Positions 26,966 through 37,456 are shown, numbered from the stretch's first letter. The stretch: 55,941 nt of DNA from Pseudochrobactrum sp. sp1633 (GCF_030376605.1 NZ_JARRAE010000017.1:1-55941); one strand, 5' to 3'. The notes: generated by a model not told the origin, from the letters alone. Program-made: numbers and translations.

Positions 26966-27011
26966 AGCGTTAGAGTAAGCGCTGCGATCTAACCCGAACG
27001 TAAACCGCTCT
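26964..27011 (-). repeat. Partial copy of the dispersed intergenic repeat (inverted)
   Basis: On the minus strand this reads AGAGCGGTTTACGTTCGGGT and so on, close to the first 40 bases of the copies at 42094 and 44880 (AGAGCGGTCTACGTCCGAAT and TAGAGCGGGTTACGTCCAGA). The right part of those copies is missing here. Confidence 0.55.
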
Positions 27012-27089
27012 GCAAAAAACATCATTTCCCTCTGTTCCGATCTGATATTTCGTGAAATGACTGATACATCAGCATCAGGACGGCATCTC

Positions 27090-27782
27090 ATGTACACTTT
27101 ATACATTGCGAACAAGAATTACTCCTCATGGTCACTCAGACCGTGGCTCCTCATGAAACAGCTGGATATTCCTTTTAAAGAAGTACTGATCCCTTTCGGC
27201 AGCGCTGAATGGGATCAAAATCCCTCCCCGACGGCGCAGGTTCCCTGCCTTGCGGATAAACAAAATGACGGCTCGGTACTCGTGGCCTGGGATTCACTCG
27301 GCATCACCGAATATGTTGCAGACGATCACCCACATGTCTGGCCTTCAGATAAAAAAGCCAAAGCCTGGGCACGTTGCGCTACGGCGGAAATGCATTCCGG
27401 CTTTCATACTTTGCGGTCAATCTGCACCAATAATATCGGCCTGCGCATTGATGTCAGCACAAGAATGGAACAGGCTTTGCTTCGTGATATCAGCCGTATT
27501 GAAGAACTCTGGAATGAAGGGCTCAGCACATTTGGCGGGCCGTTTCTGGCTGGTGCCAAGTTCAGCGTTGTGGATGCATTCTTCGCACCGGTTGCTTTCC
27601 GCTTTCAGACTTACGACATAAAACTCGGTGAAAAAGCTGATCGCTATGCCGCATTCCTGCGAAGCCTTCCGGCAATGCAGGACTGGTATAATGCAAGCCT
27701 TGCTGAAGTCTGGCGCGATGAACCGCATGAAGTAGATGCACGCGCAGCAGGACCTTGGGTTAAGGATCTCAGAGCCGTATGA
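27090..27782 (+). CDS. Glutathione S-transferase family protein
   Basis: 230 residues. The thioredoxin-like N-terminal domain opens MYTLYIANKNYSSWSLRPWLLMKQL, where SSWSLRPW gives a serine-type active site. VPCLADKQNDGSVLVAWDSLGITEYVAD contains the cis-proline and the glutathione-binding acidic loop. The all-helical C-terminal domain begins near residue 85. It probably conjugates or reduces xenobiotics; the substrate is unknown. ATG 27090 was chosen over a start 11 codons upstream because AGGA is at a usable distance and the family begins here. Confidence 0.88.
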   Translation: MYTLYIANKNYSSWSLRPWLLMKQLDIPFKEVLIPFGSAEWDQNPSPTAQVPCLADKQNDGSVLVAWDSLGITEYVADDHPHVWPSDKKAKAWARCATAEMHSGFHTLRSICTNNIGLRIDVSTRMEQALLRDISRIEELWNEGLSTFGGPFLAGAKFSVVDAFFAPVAFRFQTYDIKLGEKADRYAAFLRSLPAMQDWYNASLAEVWRDEPHEVDARAAGPWVKDLRAV

Positions 27783-27866
27783 TTGATGAGGCTATGAGGC
27801 AGCTATCCGTTGATGATCACTGCCTCATAAAATTTCAGCGCAGAAAATACCCTTATTGCCGGAATA

Positions 27867-28184
27867 TTACTCAAGCTCAAAAGACTGATTAATGTTCTCA
27901 AATCGCCATATCACCTGCGCGACAGACTTGTCATAAGGATCATAATCCGGTCTGGCGCGCAAAAAACGCTTTTGAGATAAAGTCACATTCGAAATAAGCG
28001 GCACATGAAATTGTTGCCAGCCGCTCTCACGGCGATGTGCCACAACCCAGCCGTTCAGCACCATGTCACCATGCGCCGAATAACCAACCAGATATGGCTC
28101 CGCTATCCAGCGGAAAGACTGATAAATAAAACGAACTTGTCTTCTCTGTCGGATTGCTTCGCAGAGCATTGGAAATGCCAACAT
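27867..28184 (-). CDS. Solo WYL-like domain protein
   Basis: 105 residues. The start LCEAIRQRRQVRFIYQSFRWIAEPYLVGYS has the pattern of a WYL domain (helix, basic strand, then the EPYLVG strand and NGWVVAHR). A WYL domain is normally the effector-binding half of a DNA-binding regulator, yet no helix-turn-helix is present. A very good ribosome-binding site (GGGAGGGG) precedes the ATG. It may bind a nucleic-acid or nucleotide ligand on its own; function unknown. It is flanked by a long intergenic region on its 5' side. Confidence 0.65.
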   Translation of the reverse strand: MLAFPMLCEAIRQRRQVRFIYQSFRWIAEPYLVGYSAHGDMVLNGWVVAHRRESGWQQFHVPLISNVTLSQKRFLRARPDYDPYDKSVAQVIWRFENINQSFELE

Positions 28185-28654
28185 GCGGTACCCCTCCCGC
28201 TTTCACGGTGCCAATGACAGAAGTTGTGACGTATTTCAATAAAAACCGCAGGGTTTACGACTATAGTCGCAGTCCAGATTTAAATAAAATATAACTAAAT
28301 TAAATAATTGAAAAATAAAATAATTCAATTAGATCAATCTAATTAAATCATAAGGCTTTGGAACTTATTGTTTTTATACTAATAGTTTAAGTATAAAAAA
28401 ATTTTTCGTTCAATATTTGAGATTTTCTCAAAACATCACGAAATTTCTTAGCGATGCTATCGATCACCTGCATCAACTGAGTCCGCAACACTCCAAACAG
28501 CACTGAATGCCACTCACTTACGGAACCTGCCGCAGTATATTATGCCCTCTACTCAGCCTAAGAAGCGCCGGATAATCGCAACGGATCAAGCAAGGTGATT
28601 TGAGCACGTTAATACTCTCACCATAAGACCTTAGCAGCTAGAAACAAGACTGAT
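28185..28654. other. AT-rich intergenic stretch without a supported gene
   Basis: About 470 bases. The centre (28260-28440) is strongly AT-rich with AATTAAATAATT-like runs and could bend or hold promoters for the WYL-like gene. I find no coding frame with a ribosome-binding site and no recognisable RNA. Confidence 0.55.
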
Positions 28655-28710
28655 CCATACAAAAAGCCCCTATGCAGTGGGTGATATCACCCGCGACACA
28701 GAGGCTTTGA
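28655..28710 (-). terminator. Terminator of the amidohydrolase gene
   Basis: An outer stem (AAAGCCCCT with AGAGGCTTT, one mismatch) encloses a perfect 14-base palindrome GGGTGATATCACCC. On the minus strand it ends TTTTTGTATGG. It is some 90 bases beyond the stop. Confidence 0.55.
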
Positions 28711-28796
28711 ACTTATTCGATCCTGCATCATATCTCAGCAATGCAAGAGAAATGAGGACACATCAATCAGACCGGAAATGTGTATTTCATAGATAT

Positions 28797-30548
28797 TCAG
28801 GCTGCATAGCGCTGCTTGCCTGCCATCCATGTTTCGCTCACTTTGATCTTGCCGATATCTTTCACACCACTGGTCGGGTCTTGCTCCAGAATTGCAAAAT
28901 CCGCATATTTTCCGGTTTCAATACTGCCAACCTTATCGTCCATATGGCAATGCCAAGCGGCATCAATAGTCACAGCACGCAATGCGGCCTCTGCGGGGAT
29001 GCACTCGTCCGAGAAGAACACACCGCCACCCTCATTCATCACGCGGGCAACAGCATCCTGCACATAACGCAGAGGCTCAATCGGCGTTACACTCCAATCG
29101 GAATGCAGCGAAATCCGCAAGCCTGCCGCCAGAGCAGAGGCACAAGGGTCGTAATATTTTGCACGATCCGGCCCCAGAATACGATCACGAAAAGCCTTGC
29201 CCCACCACCGCACATGGCCGATCAGGAAAGATGGTGACAGACCCAGCCGTACCATCTTCTCCATCTGCTCGGGATGCAGGATACTGCAATGCTCAATCCG
29301 GTGGCGCAGATCATTCGGTGCCGAGCCTTGCAACACAGTCTGATAGGCCTCAATCACGGTATCAATCGCCGCATCGCCATTGGCATGCACACCAACCTGC
29401 CAGCCGCCCTCATGTGCGCGCCGTATCACTTCCGTGATTTGTTCAAGGCTGTAATTCAGTGTGCCGCGATCATTTTTACCAAGATAATTCTCACGCTGGT
29501 AGCCGGTTTCTGCCTGATTGGAACCATCCGCCCAGGCCTTAACTCCATCAATACGGAAGATATCATTGCCATGACCGGGCTTGATACCAAGCTTGTCCCA
29601 TTCATCCATCAACGTAGAAATCAGCATACCGCGATAGCGTATCGGCGGATTATCCGCCATTACGGCATCGAGAAGAGCAATATCATTGACACCGGATAAC
29701 ATGCCGATACTGCAATCATGCATACTGGTGCAGCCAACAGATGCGGCATGGTCAAACAATTTGCGAATGCGCTTTTGTATTTCCTGTGCTGTCGGCTGAG
29801 GCATCTTGGCAATAAATGGTTCCTGTGCCGCGCTCTCTTCCAGCCTGCCACTGAGTTTTCCGTTCAGATCACGGTCAAATCTGGCACCGGAAGGGTCTTT
29901 CGTCGCCTCTGAAACACCGGCAAGTTTCATTGCCACACTATTCGCATAGGCAATATGACCGTTGCTCTCGATCATGAAGAACGGATTATCAGGCGCCAGC
30001 GCATCCAGCTCCGCCAATGTCGGCGGACGGGCATTTTGCGTGATGCTCGGATCAAAATTTTTCGCCCGCACCCAATCGCCGGACTTTGCTTTGCTTACAC
30101 CATCCCGTAATTGCGTCCACACATCAGCGAAAGTCGGAGTCGCCATCGGGCTGACATCAATCCAGTCATCCAGCACAACAAAAGTCGTGTGCATATGCGG
30201 ATCAATCAGACCCGGCATTAATGTGCGCCCGTTAAGATCAACAATGCGCGTATCGGCACCGCTTAGAGCCTGCATCTCATCAGATGTTCCGACACCCAGA
30301 ATAGTATCGCCGCGAATAGCAACAGCCTCAGCGCGGGGCGTTGCCGTATTCATCGTCAGGATCGTGCCGCCTTTGAAAATGATATCGGCGGGGCCTTGCG
30401 CGGGGGATGCAGCCAACGCTCTTTCACTCTCCAATACAGAAGCAGCAAAAACAGATGTAGCCGCCACGCCCATATATTTCAGGAAATTACGCCTTGATGC
30501 GGCGTTTTTAAGAATTGCTGTAACACCGGGATTGCAGGCTAAACACAT
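28797..30548 (-). CDS. Tat-exported amidohydrolase (YtcJ-like)
   Basis: 583 residues. The N-terminus has SRRNFLKYMG followed by a hydrophobic stretch and ALA, a twin-arginine signal, so the enzyme is folded and exported. The amidohydrolase-3 fold shows the metal motif DPHMHTTF (about 117-124), NGHIAYANS, HANGDAAID near 400, HRIEHC and SDWSVTPIEPLRYVQDA. YtcJ-like enzymes hydrolyse amide or ester bonds of unknown natural substrates. The preceding residues MCLACNPGV before the twin arginines are unusual for a Tat leader but occur in this family. A terminator follows. Confidence 0.88.
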   Translation of the reverse strand: MCLACNPGVTAILKNAASRRNFLKYMGVAATSVFAASVLESERALAASPAQGPADIIFKGGTILTMNTATPRAEAVAIRGDTILGVGTSDEMQALSGADTRIVDLNGRTLMPGLIDPHMHTTFVVLDDWIDVSPMATPTFADVWTQLRDGVSKAKSGDWVRAKNFDPSITQNARPPTLAELDALAPDNPFFMIESNGHIAYANSVAMKLAGVSEATKDPSGARFDRDLNGKLSGRLEESAAQEPFIAKMPQPTAQEIQKRIRKLFDHAASVGCTSMHDCSIGMLSGVNDIALLDAVMADNPPIRYRGMLISTLMDEWDKLGIKPGHGNDIFRIDGVKAWADGSNQAETGYQRENYLGKNDRGTLNYSLEQITEVIRRAHEGGWQVGVHANGDAAIDTVIEAYQTVLQGSAPNDLRHRIEHCSILHPEQMEKMVRLGLSPSFLIGHVRWWGKAFRDRILGPDRAKYYDPCASALAAGLRISLHSDWSVTPIEPLRYVQDAVARVMNEGGGVFFSDECIPAEAALRAVTIDAAWHCHMDDKVGSIETGKYADFAILEQDPTSGVKDIGKIKVSETWMAGKQRYAA

Positions 30549-30783
30549 CGGATACTTCCCTTATTAGAAAGAGTTAATTTCTCAGCGCTGTTTAGTTTAC
30601 GGAATAAATTAAAAATGCAGCATCTTCCATAAAAATGAAACTAAAATGAAGAATTATCTGTGTTCTTATTTAATAATTATGAAAATATATCTGCATTGAT
30701 ATTTGAAAAATATACACAAAATCAGCACCGTTTAAACATATTTCTTTACACTGACTACAATCTTATAATTATTTTATCATCGC

Positions 30784-30821
30784 TATTAAAAGCAGGCAGA
30801 CTTTATGCTGCCTGCCTGCTT
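30784..30821 (-). terminator. Terminator of the deacetylase gene
   Basis: AAGCAGGCAG (30790-30799) pairs with CTGCCTGCTT (30812-30821). On the minus strand TTTTAATAGCG follows. The 200 bases to the left are AT-rich with no gene. Confidence 0.6.
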
Positions 30822-30840
30822 AACCCGCAAAAGAAGGTTC

Positions 30841-31860
30841 TCAGCCGCCAAAACCGCGCAGAAAATGCGTGAGATTTCCGCCCAACTGATCGCAGATATA
30901 ACCGCCTTCCTGCACAATTACCGTTGGCAATTGCAGGCTTGCACATTTCTGCGCAATGCTTGTGAAACCCTGCTCATTAACGGTAAAGCCGCCAAACGGA
31001 TCATGCTCGGAGGCATCAAGACCAAGCGCTACCACCAAAGCACCCGGGCGATAGGCACGGATACGATCCAGCGCCAGATCCAGCGCATCCAAGAATTCCT
31101 GATTGCCGGAACCGCGCGCCAAAGGCAGGTTGTAATTATAACCAAGCCCCGCACCCTCACCGCGCTCCGAGGCATGCCCCCAGAAAAACGGATAGAAAAC
31201 TGCCGGATCAACATGGATAGAAACTGTCATCACATCGGCGCGGTGGTAGAAAATCCCCTGCGTGCCGTTACCGTGATGCAAGTCCACATCGAGAATAACC
31301 ACGCGATCATGGCTCTCACGCAGAACCTGCGCGGCAATGGCTGAATTATTCAGGAAGCAAAATCCACCTGCCATATCGGCATAGGCGTGATGTCCGGGCG
31401 GGCGGCACAGCGCATAGGCAGCAGGCTCACCATTCTGCACCAGCTTTGCGGCTTCAATCGCCGTCTGCGCGCTCCAATAGGCAGAATTCCATGTATCGGC
31501 CGCAATCGGGCAAGCCGTATCAGCCATATGATAACCCGCACGCCCGACAGGCGATGTCGGATAGGAGAAATCGCGGCGGTTCGGATGGATATTCGGAGTG
31601 ACCTCATCAGACGCACCGCTGATCATCTGCCATTGACCGTAAATCGTCTCCAGAAATTCCAGATATTCAGGTGTATGCACAGCGCTGACAGGCGCCAAAC
31701 CATGATCCTGCGCTGCAATCATTGAAAGTCCGGCATCATTCGCACCGGTTAAAAGCCGCTGTATGCGCTCAGGCACTTCCGGATTAGGCTTGCGGGCACC
31801 GGCAGAGAGAAACATAGCCGGATTATGCGCGCGCTGAGGCTCAGCAAAGGTAAATTTCAT
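30841..31860 (-). CDS. Acetylpolyamine amidohydrolase / class II HDAC-family deacetylase
   Basis: 339 residues with the zinc-dependent deacetylase fold. PPGHHAYADMAGGFCFLNN (about 154-172) has the catalytic histidine pair, DVDLHHGNGTQ supplies the Asp and His zinc ligands, and LGLDASEHDPFGGF near 270 gives the third ligand Asp and the loop. Members of this group in alphaproteobacteria (AphA-type) remove acetyl groups from polyamines or from acyl-lysine. The substrate is not decided. It is a single transcription unit with its own terminator. The Tyr of the HDAC site is replaced in the EGGYICD motif style of the family, which retains GGY. Confidence 0.88.
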   Translation of the reverse strand: MKFTFAEPQRAHNPAMFLSAGARKPNPEVPERIQRLLTGANDAGLSMIAAQDHGLAPVSAVHTPEYLEFLETIYGQWQMISGASDEVTPNIHPNRRDFSYPTSPVGRAGYHMADTACPIAADTWNSAYWSAQTAIEAAKLVQNGEPAAYALCRPPGHHAYADMAGGFCFLNNSAIAAQVLRESHDRVVILDVDLHHGNGTQGIFYHRADVMTVSIHVDPAVFYPFFWGHASERGEGAGLGYNYNLPLARGSGNQEFLDALDLALDRIRAYRPGALVVALGLDASEHDPFGGFTVNEQGFTSIAQKCASLQLPTVIVQEGGYICDQLGGNLTHFLRGFGG

Positions 31861-32013
31861 TCGTCAGTTTCCTTCCCATGCTGCAAATATTTTCACCATA
31901 TTGATCAATATGGCCTCCTGAAAATATCTGCACGACAGGAAGTTACGGACAGGATTGCTAAATTGCAAATTAAAACAAGTGACTGACAGGCAAATTAAAA
32001 ACCGGAATTATAC

Positions 32014-32838
32014 TCAGTATCTGGCCGCAATCTCCAGCACCATACCGTCATAGGCAGGCTCCACACCGGCAGGTAATACTTCGCGCAGCACATCATAATC
32101 CAGCGGTACATGCATATGGGTAAGAACTGCGCGCTGTGGTTGCAAACGTGCAATCCATTCCAGCGCTTCATCAAGACTGAAATGGCTCGGATGCGGCTTA
32201 TATTGCAAAGCATCAATCAGCAGAATGTCCAGACTTTCCAGACAAGCGGCTGTTTCAGACGGAAAAGCATTCACGTCTGAGCAATAGGCCACATTCTCAA
32301 TGCGAAAACCGAGATTGGTAATATCACCATGCACCATCGGCATGGCCTGAAAGCGAATAGCGCCGCCTGCCCCGTTAATGGTGAAGCTCTCGGTGTTGCC
32401 AATTTCATGCGCTTTGAGAATGGGCGGATAGCTCGAGCCATAAGGCGTTGCAAAACAATAACCGAAGGCCTCATAGAGCCGGTTGAGCGTCAGCCGGTTG
32501 GCATAGATCGGCATCAGCTTTTTACTGTCCAACACAAAGCTGCGCAGATCATCAATACCGTGAATGTGGTCGGCATGCGGATGGGTATAGATCGCCGCAT
32601 CAAGATGATTGTCTGCCTTGCCCTCAAGCGCATCAATAATCTGCGCCCGAAAATCCGGTCCCGTATCAATCACTACCCGCGTCGTACCATCAGGACTGAC
32701 ACGCTCCACCATGAGTGAAGCGCGGCGGCGGCGGTTCTTAGGATTAGCCGGATCGCACTTGCCCCAATCGCCATTCGGACGCGGCACACCCGGAGATGAA
32801 CCGCAACCCAGAACCGTAAAGCGATAAAAGTCAGACAT
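32014..32838 (-). CDS. MBL-fold metallo-hydrolase, PhnP-like
   Basis: 274 residues. The metal site is THPHADHIHGIDDLR (about 85-99). The N-terminus LGCGSSPGVPRPNGDWGKCDPANPKNRRRRASLMVE and the later MVHGDITNLGFRIENVAYCSDVN match PhnP-like phosphodiesterases. It sits next to tatD as in many rhizobia, and both follow metG and holB. That suggests a nucleic-acid or nucleotide phosphodiester substrate, an inference only. ATG 32838 is used; the site before it is weak. Confidence 0.88.
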   Translation of the reverse strand: MSDFYRFTVLGCGSSPGVPRPNGDWGKCDPANPKNRRRRASLMVERVSPDGTTRVVIDTGPDFRAQIIDALEGKADNHLDAAIYTHPHADHIHGIDDLRSFVLDSKKLMPIYANRLTLNRLYEAFGYCFATPYGSSYPPILKAHEIGNTESFTINGAGGAIRFQAMPMVHGDITNLGFRIENVAYCSDVNAFPSETAACLESLDILLIDALQYKPHPSHFSLDEALEWIARLQPQRAVLTHMHVPLDYDVLREVLPAGVEPAYDGMVLEIAARY

Positions 32839-32931
32839 GTGCCGATCCGCTCATAAAATTTCAGCTTTAGTAATTATATATCAGAATGTTATGTAATTTT
32901 TCTGACACAACGCCTTAAGGTATTATCTAGC

Positions 32932-33708
32932 TCAGCGCGATATTTTAGTGAACAGGCGTAGCACATTTTCACCGGTAATCCGGCGGATATCTGCATCACT
33001 CACACCAATCACATCTGCCAGAACCGCAGCTGTATGTGCAACATAAGACGGCTCATTGCGTTTGCCGCGATGTGGCATCGGTGCCAGATATGGTGCATCG
33101 GTCTCCACCAGCAGCCGGTCATGCGGCACGATTTTAGCAGCTTCACGAATTTCAGCAGAGTTTTTGAACGTGATAATGCCTGAGAAAGACACGTAGCCGC
33201 CCAGCTCAACGCCAGTGCGTGCCAGCTCAATGCCGGATGAGAAGCAATGCAGAATGAACGGAAACGCGCCTTTCGCGGTTTCTTCGCGCAGCAATGCCGC
33301 CATATCCTCATCAGCACTGCGTGCATGGATCACAAGCGGCAATTGCGTGCGGCGCGACGCCTCAATATGTGTCAGCAGACCTTGGCGCTGAGCTTCCGGC
33401 GTTGAATAATCATAATGATAATCCAGCCCTGCCTCACCGATTGCCACAACTTTCGGATGCTGTGCCAGACGCACCAGTTCATCAGCCGTTACATCCAGTT
33501 CCTCATGCGCATTATTCGGATGCGTGCCGACCGAGCAATAAACCTGATCATAGCTTTCTGCGAGAGCGAGGATTTGGTCAAACTTCTTAACGCGGGTGCA
33601 GATGGTAATCATCTTCTCTACACCGGCATCGAGAGCACGTTGAATAATCGCATCACGCTCTTCGGCAAAATCAACGAAATCGAGATGGCAATGGCTGTCT
33701 ACAAGCAT
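32932..33708 (-). CDS. TatD-family metal-dependent DNase
   Basis: 258 residues in a TIM barrel: DSHCHLDFVDF at the N-terminus, GEAGLDYHYD near 92, HARSADEDM near 128, HCFSSG near 153 and ETDAPYLAP near 202 are the metal and catalytic motifs. YcfH/TatD proteins act as 3'-5' exonucleases. The ATG at 33708 is chosen because AGGA is eight bases upstream and the protein begins MLVDSHCHLD as usual. The frame stays open into the repeat-containing spacer. It is downstream of metG and upstream of the MBL gene. Confidence 0.93.
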   Translation of the reverse strand: MLVDSHCHLDFVDFAEERDAIIQRALDAGVEKMITICTRVKKFDQILALAESYDQVYCSVGTHPNNAHEELDVTADELVRLAQHPKVVAIGEAGLDYHYDYSTPEAQRQGLLTHIEASRRTQLPLVIHARSADEDMAALLREETAKGAFPFILHCFSSGIELARTGVELGGYVSFSGIITFKNSAEIREAAKIVPHDRLLVETDAPYLAPMPHRGKRNEPSYVAHTAAVLADVIGVSDADIRRITGENVLRLFTKISR

Positions 33709-33734
33709 AATAAAAGTCCTGCCCGCGCTCATAA

Positions 33735-33832
33735 GCGCATCCCGAAAAGTGTTAGCGGTTTTCGGATAAGATGCGCGTAAAATAAAGGCATAGAGCATTT
33801 CCGTTCTGATAAGAACGAATGGAAATGCTCTA
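33735..33832. repeat. Composite intergenic palindromic repeat
   Basis: Two hairpins in the metG-tatD spacer. The first is GCGCATCCCGAAAA...TTTTCGGATAAGATGCGC (33735-33777). The second is TAGAGCATTTCC...GGAAATGCTCTA (33791-33832), where one arm carries four extra bases. Parts match the spacer at 43595-43665. This is a Brucella/rhizobia-like dispersed element, not a mobile gene. Confidence 0.6.
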
Positions 33833-33837
33833 TACGG

Positions 33838-33870
33838 GGAAAATGATACGGGCGATAATTCGCCCGTATC
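33838..33870 (-). terminator. Probable terminator of metG
   Basis: A perfect 11-base stem, GATACGGGCGA with TCGCCCGTATC around TAAT, lies 13 bases past the metG stop. The T-run (ATTTTCC) is short, so some read-through to tatD is possible. Confidence 0.55.
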
Positions 33871-33882
33871 TGATATAAGATA

Positions 33883-35421
33883 TTACTCTTCGGTTTCCAC
33901 ATAACGCGGGAAGATCGGCTCCGGTGCAGGCAGTTCCGCACCGCTGATCAGCACGTCGCCAAGATCAGCGAAGCTGCGTTTATCGTCTGCAACACCCAGA
34001 ATATTCAGCAGTTTGGCTGAAGATGTCGGGATATAGGCCTGAGTCATGATCGCAACGCGGCGCAGCACTTCTGCAGTCGTATACAATACTGTGCCCATGC
34101 GTACCGGATCGGTTTTACGCAAAGCCCAAGGCTCCTGAGCTGCGAAATAACGGTTAGCTTCGGAAACCACGTTGAAAATTGCTGCCAGCGCCTGATGAAT
34201 AGCCTGAACCTTCATCGCATTGCGGGCAAGTTCAATCGCTTCTTCAGCCAGTTTCAGAATAGCCGTATCTTCCTCATGGAAGTTGGCTTTTTCCGGCACT
34301 TTACCCTCGCAGTTCTTAGCGATCATCGACAGCGAGCGCTGTGCAAGATTGCCCAGATCATTGGCCAGATCAGCATTGGTGCGGTTGACAATCGCTTCGT
34401 GGTTGTAGCTGCCGTCCTGACCGAAAGGCACTTCACGCAGGAAGAAATAGCGCACCTGATCCAGACCATAGCGGTCGATAAAGGCGAACGGATCGATCAC
34501 ATTGCCGACCGATTTCGACATTTTCTCGCCACGGTTAAACAGGAAGCCGTGCGCGAAAACACGTTCCGGCAGAGGCAGACCGGCAGACATCAGGAATGCA
34601 GGCCAGTAAACCGCATGGAAGCGCACAATATCTTTACCCAGAATATGGGCAGAGGCTGGCCAGAACTGTGCCTTCTCCGCATCCATATCAGGATAGCCGA
34701 TAGCAGTGAGATAGTTAGTCAGCGCATCGACCCAAACATACATCACATGCTTATCATTGCCCGGAACCGGCACACCCCAATCAAAGGTCGTGCGGGAAAC
34801 GGACAGATCGCGCAGGCCCGATTTGATGAAGCTCAGCACTTCATTGCGGCGCTCAGACGGGCCGACAAATTGCGGGTGCTTTTCAAAATATTCAATCAGC
34901 GGTTCCTGATATTTTGATAAGCGGAAGAAATAGCTTTCTTCTTCATGCCATTCTACCGGCGAGCCGATCGGCTCGCGGCGTACGCCATCTTCACCGACAG
35001 TGGTTTCGCTCTCGTCGAAATAGGCTTCCTGACGAACCGAATACCAGCCGGCATAGCTGTCGAGATAGATATCGCCGTTAGCGACCATGCGCTCCCAGAT
35101 TTCCTGACAGGCTTTGTAATGGCGCTCTTCCGTGGTGCGGATGAACTGGTCGTGGCTTGATCCGATCTTTTCCAGCATTTCGCGGAAAACCGCAGAGTTT
35201 TTATCGGCCAGTTCCAGCGGCGTAATGCCTTCTTTCTCGGCAGTCTGCTGCATTTTCAGACCATGCTCGTCTGTACCGGTCAGGAACAGCACTTCTTTGC
35301 CGTCAAGGCGCTGAAAGCGCGCCATAGCATCGGTAGCAATCGATGTATAAGCATGACCGATATGCGGCGTACCGTTCGGATAGAAGATCGGGGTGGTGAT
35401 ATAAAATTTTTCGCGGCTCAT
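33883..35421 (-). CDS. metG: Methionyl-tRNA synthetase
   Basis: 512 residues, class I synthetase that charges initiator and elongator tRNA-Met. The HIGH motif is [13 protein letters not shown] (about 15-27) and KMSKS is [14 protein letters not shown] (about 302-315). There is no zinc-knuckle cysteine set, as in the compact MetG form of Alphaproteobacteria, and no C-terminal tRNA-binding extension. It sits between holB and tatD, an order seen in many rhizobia. A DacC-to-MBL cluster on the minus strand includes it, with a hairpin after it. Confidence 0.97.
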   Translation of the reverse strand: MSREKFYITTPIFYPNGTPHIGHAYTSIATDAMARFQRLDGKEVLFLTGTDEHGLKMQQTAEKEGITPLELADKNSAVFREMLEKIGSSHDQFIRTTEERHYKACQEIWERMVANGDIYLDSYAGWYSVRQEAYFDESETTVGEDGVRREPIGSPVEWHEEESYFFRLSKYQEPLIEYFEKHPQFVGPSERRNEVLSFIKSGLRDLSVSRTTFDWGVPVPGNDKHVMYVWVDALTNYLTAIGYPDMDAEKAQFWPASAHILGKDIVRFHAVYWPAFLMSAGLPLPERVFAHGFLFNRGEKMSKSVGNVIDPFAFIDRYGLDQVRYFFLREVPFGQDGSYNHEAIVNRTNADLANDLGNLAQRSLSMIAKNCEGKVPEKANFHEEDTAILKLAEEAIELARNAMKVQAIHQALAAIFNVVSEANRYFAAQEPWALRKTDPVRMGTVLYTTAEVLRRVAIMTQAYIPTSSAKLLNILGVADDKRSFADLGDVLISGAELPAPEPIFPRYVETEE

Positions 35422-35636
35422 GTCGGATCCGTCTTGTCGAGATATTTTATCTCATGAAGTCAATATGATGATAACTGATAAAACCGGCATATCGCATGTT
35501 TGTCGCGAAGTCAGCACTAAATGCATCTAATTCAGAAACTCATGCTTGTTTATGCGGTTTTGTGATCCTGTGAATACCGGTTTCCGGTATTCTTGCAGTG
35601 ACCGGCTCGCTCGGCGGCATCAGCCAGTCTCAAGCC

Positions 35637-36710
35637 TCAGACTGGCATGCCGCTGCGCATTGCACGATGCATCTTTTCCATCATGATCAGCGCCGCCTGC
35701 TTGCGGTCGAGATTATAGCTTTCCGTTTCCATTGCCTCGCGGCGCAGATCATCCCAGAATTGCGACCACTGACTGGCCTGAACCACCTGCCCTTGCTCGG
35801 CAAGCCCAAGCGCCTGACTGGCGGCTTTATCCAGCAGATATTCGAGGAAAAGCTGGTTCTGAACCTCGGCTTCACGTCCACCTAACACGGCGGCCAGAGC
35901 CTGCGCTTTTGGCAGATCAAAATGATTGCCGCTCAGCACGGCATCCACTGTATCGGTGATTTCCAGCCCGCCGTGCGCCACCAGCAACAAAGCTTTGCGC
36001 ACAGAACCTTCAGCCCGCGCACTGAGTGCCGCGAAATAAGCCTGATCCTGCACATCAATACCAACATCTTTGCCTGCAACATCCAGCGCGCGTTTCAGTT
36101 CCGCATCATTCAGCGGTTTAAACGCCAGCGACTGGCAACGGGAGCGGATGGTTGGCAGCAAACGACCGGAAGAGTGCGAAATCAGAATAAACAATGCCCG
36201 CGCAGGCGGTTCTTCCAGCGTTTTCAGCAACGCATTGGCAGCATTGCGGTTCATATCATCCGCAGGGTCGATAATAATGATACGCCATGCGCCGTCACCG
36301 GAAGTGCGGCTCAAGAAATGCGTAATACGACGAATTTCCTCGACGGTAATTGCCGTGCGGTATTTGCCGGTCTTGGCATCAAACGGTCGCGTAATATGCA
36401 GCAGTGCCGGATGCATGCCCTGTGAAATCTGGCGATATGGCGCTTTATCCAACTCAGGCACGGCCAGTTGCAGCGGCGCGGACGCGCCTTGCGGATATTG
36501 CAGCATATGGCCTGCCAGATGAAAGCCGGTTGTCGCCTTGCCAATTCCCTGCAAGCCTTCAAACAGCAGCGCATGATGCATGCGGCCTTCCTGATAGGCC
36601 TGCGCCAAAAATCCGCGCACATCTTCATGGGCAGTTAAAAAACTTGCAACATTAGGTGCCGCAACACCTTGAATTTCATCATAAGTGCTGTTTGGTGCCT
36701 GTTCAGCCAT
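35637..36710 (-). CDS. holB: DNA polymerase III subunit delta-prime
   Basis: 357 residues, AAA+ clamp-loader subunit. The degenerate P-loop region is [20 protein letters not shown] (about 48-67). The [27 protein letters not shown] segment near 135 has the Walker B-like and sensor positions, and [11 protein letters not shown] is the SRC motif. It works in loading the beta clamp. The tmk stop lies inside its first codons, and ATG 36710 has AGGGA seven bases upstream, so it is translationally coupled to tmk. ATG 36716 is a weaker alternative. Confidence 0.94.
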   Translation of the reverse strand: MAEQAPNSTYDEIQGVAAPNVASFLTAHEDVRGFLAQAYQEGRMHHALLFEGLQGIGKATTGFHLAGHMLQYPQGASAPLQLAVPELDKAPYRQISQGMHPALLHITRPFDAKTGKYRTAITVEEIRRITHFLSRTSGDGAWRIIIIDPADDMNRNAANALLKTLEEPPARALFILISHSSGRLLPTIRSRCQSLAFKPLNDAELKRALDVAGKDVGIDVQDQAYFAALSARAEGSVRKALLLVAHGGLEITDTVDAVLSGNHFDLPKAQALAAVLGGREAEVQNQLFLEYLLDKAASQALGLAEQGQVVQASQWSQFWDDLRREAMETESYNLDRKQAALIMMEKMHRAMRSGMPV

Positions 36711-37383
36711 GAGCATATCCCTCACGGCTATTCAGCAAATTGTCTGTCAGCGCGGAAATTTCTGCACTGATCTCTGCGACCGAACGGTCTGCATCAATCA
36801 CTTTGCAGCGCTGCGGTTCCTCGGCTGCGATGCCAAGAAAAGCCTGCCGGCGTGCTTCATGCGTGGCAATGGTTTCTTTTTCAAAGCGGTCAGCCGCCTC
36901 ATTCCCGCGGCGCAGACCAGCCCGCGCCAAGCCTTTATCTGCCGGAATATCGAGAATGAAAGTCAGATCAGGCATGGTACCGTCAATCGCGATGCGCTCA
37001 ACCGCCTGCATGAATTGCGGGTCAAGATTGCCGCTGATGCCCTGATAAACACGACTTGAATCAATAAAACGATCACAGAGAACAATCTGTCCGGCTTCAA
37101 TCGCAGGGCGGATTTTTTGGTCAACATGATCACTGCGGGCGGCAGCAAAAAGCAGGGCTTCCATCGCAGGGCCATAGGCCTCAGCGGCACCGCTCAAAAT
37201 CACATGACGCACAGCTTCAGCCCCTGCCGAACCTCCGGGCTCGCGCGTAACAATCACATCAAAGCCGCGTACACGCAGGTGATCAGCCAAGCCTGAGATT
37301 TGCGTGGTTTTACCCGCGCCTTCTCCGCCTTCAAATGTGATCAATAATCCTGACAAAGCTCTGATTTTCCTAAGCTGTCGCAT
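36703..37383 (-). CDS. tmk: Thymidylate kinase
   Basis: About 226 residues as drawn. It phosphorylates dTMP to dTDP. Motifs are the P-loop [23 protein letters not shown], the DRX box [13 protein letters not shown] and the lid [13 protein letters not shown]. The start is uncertain: ATG 37383 gives a short leader ([10 protein letters not shown]) before the family start [14 protein letters not shown] at 37356 would give a Brucella-like N-terminus and has TTAGGA 11 bases upstream. It overlaps holB by 8 bases and follows the dac gene, so it belongs to one operon. Confidence 0.94.
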   Translation of the reverse strand: MRQLRKIRALSGLLITFEGGEGAGKTTQISGLADHLRVRGFDVIVTREPGGSAGAEAVRHVILSGAAEAYGPAMEALLFAAARSDHVDQKIRPAIEAGQIVLCDRFIDSSRVYQGISGNLDPQFMQAVERIAIDGTMPDLTFILDIPADKGLARAGLRRGNEAADRFEKETIATHEARRQAFLGIAAEEPQRCKVIDADRSVAEISAEISALTDNLLNSREGYAHG

Positions 37384-37456
37384 CGTTAACTTCATACAGC
37401 TTATTGAGGATGGGTATGATTTTGTCAAATAAAACCGCAAAGGAAATGTAGCGGCC

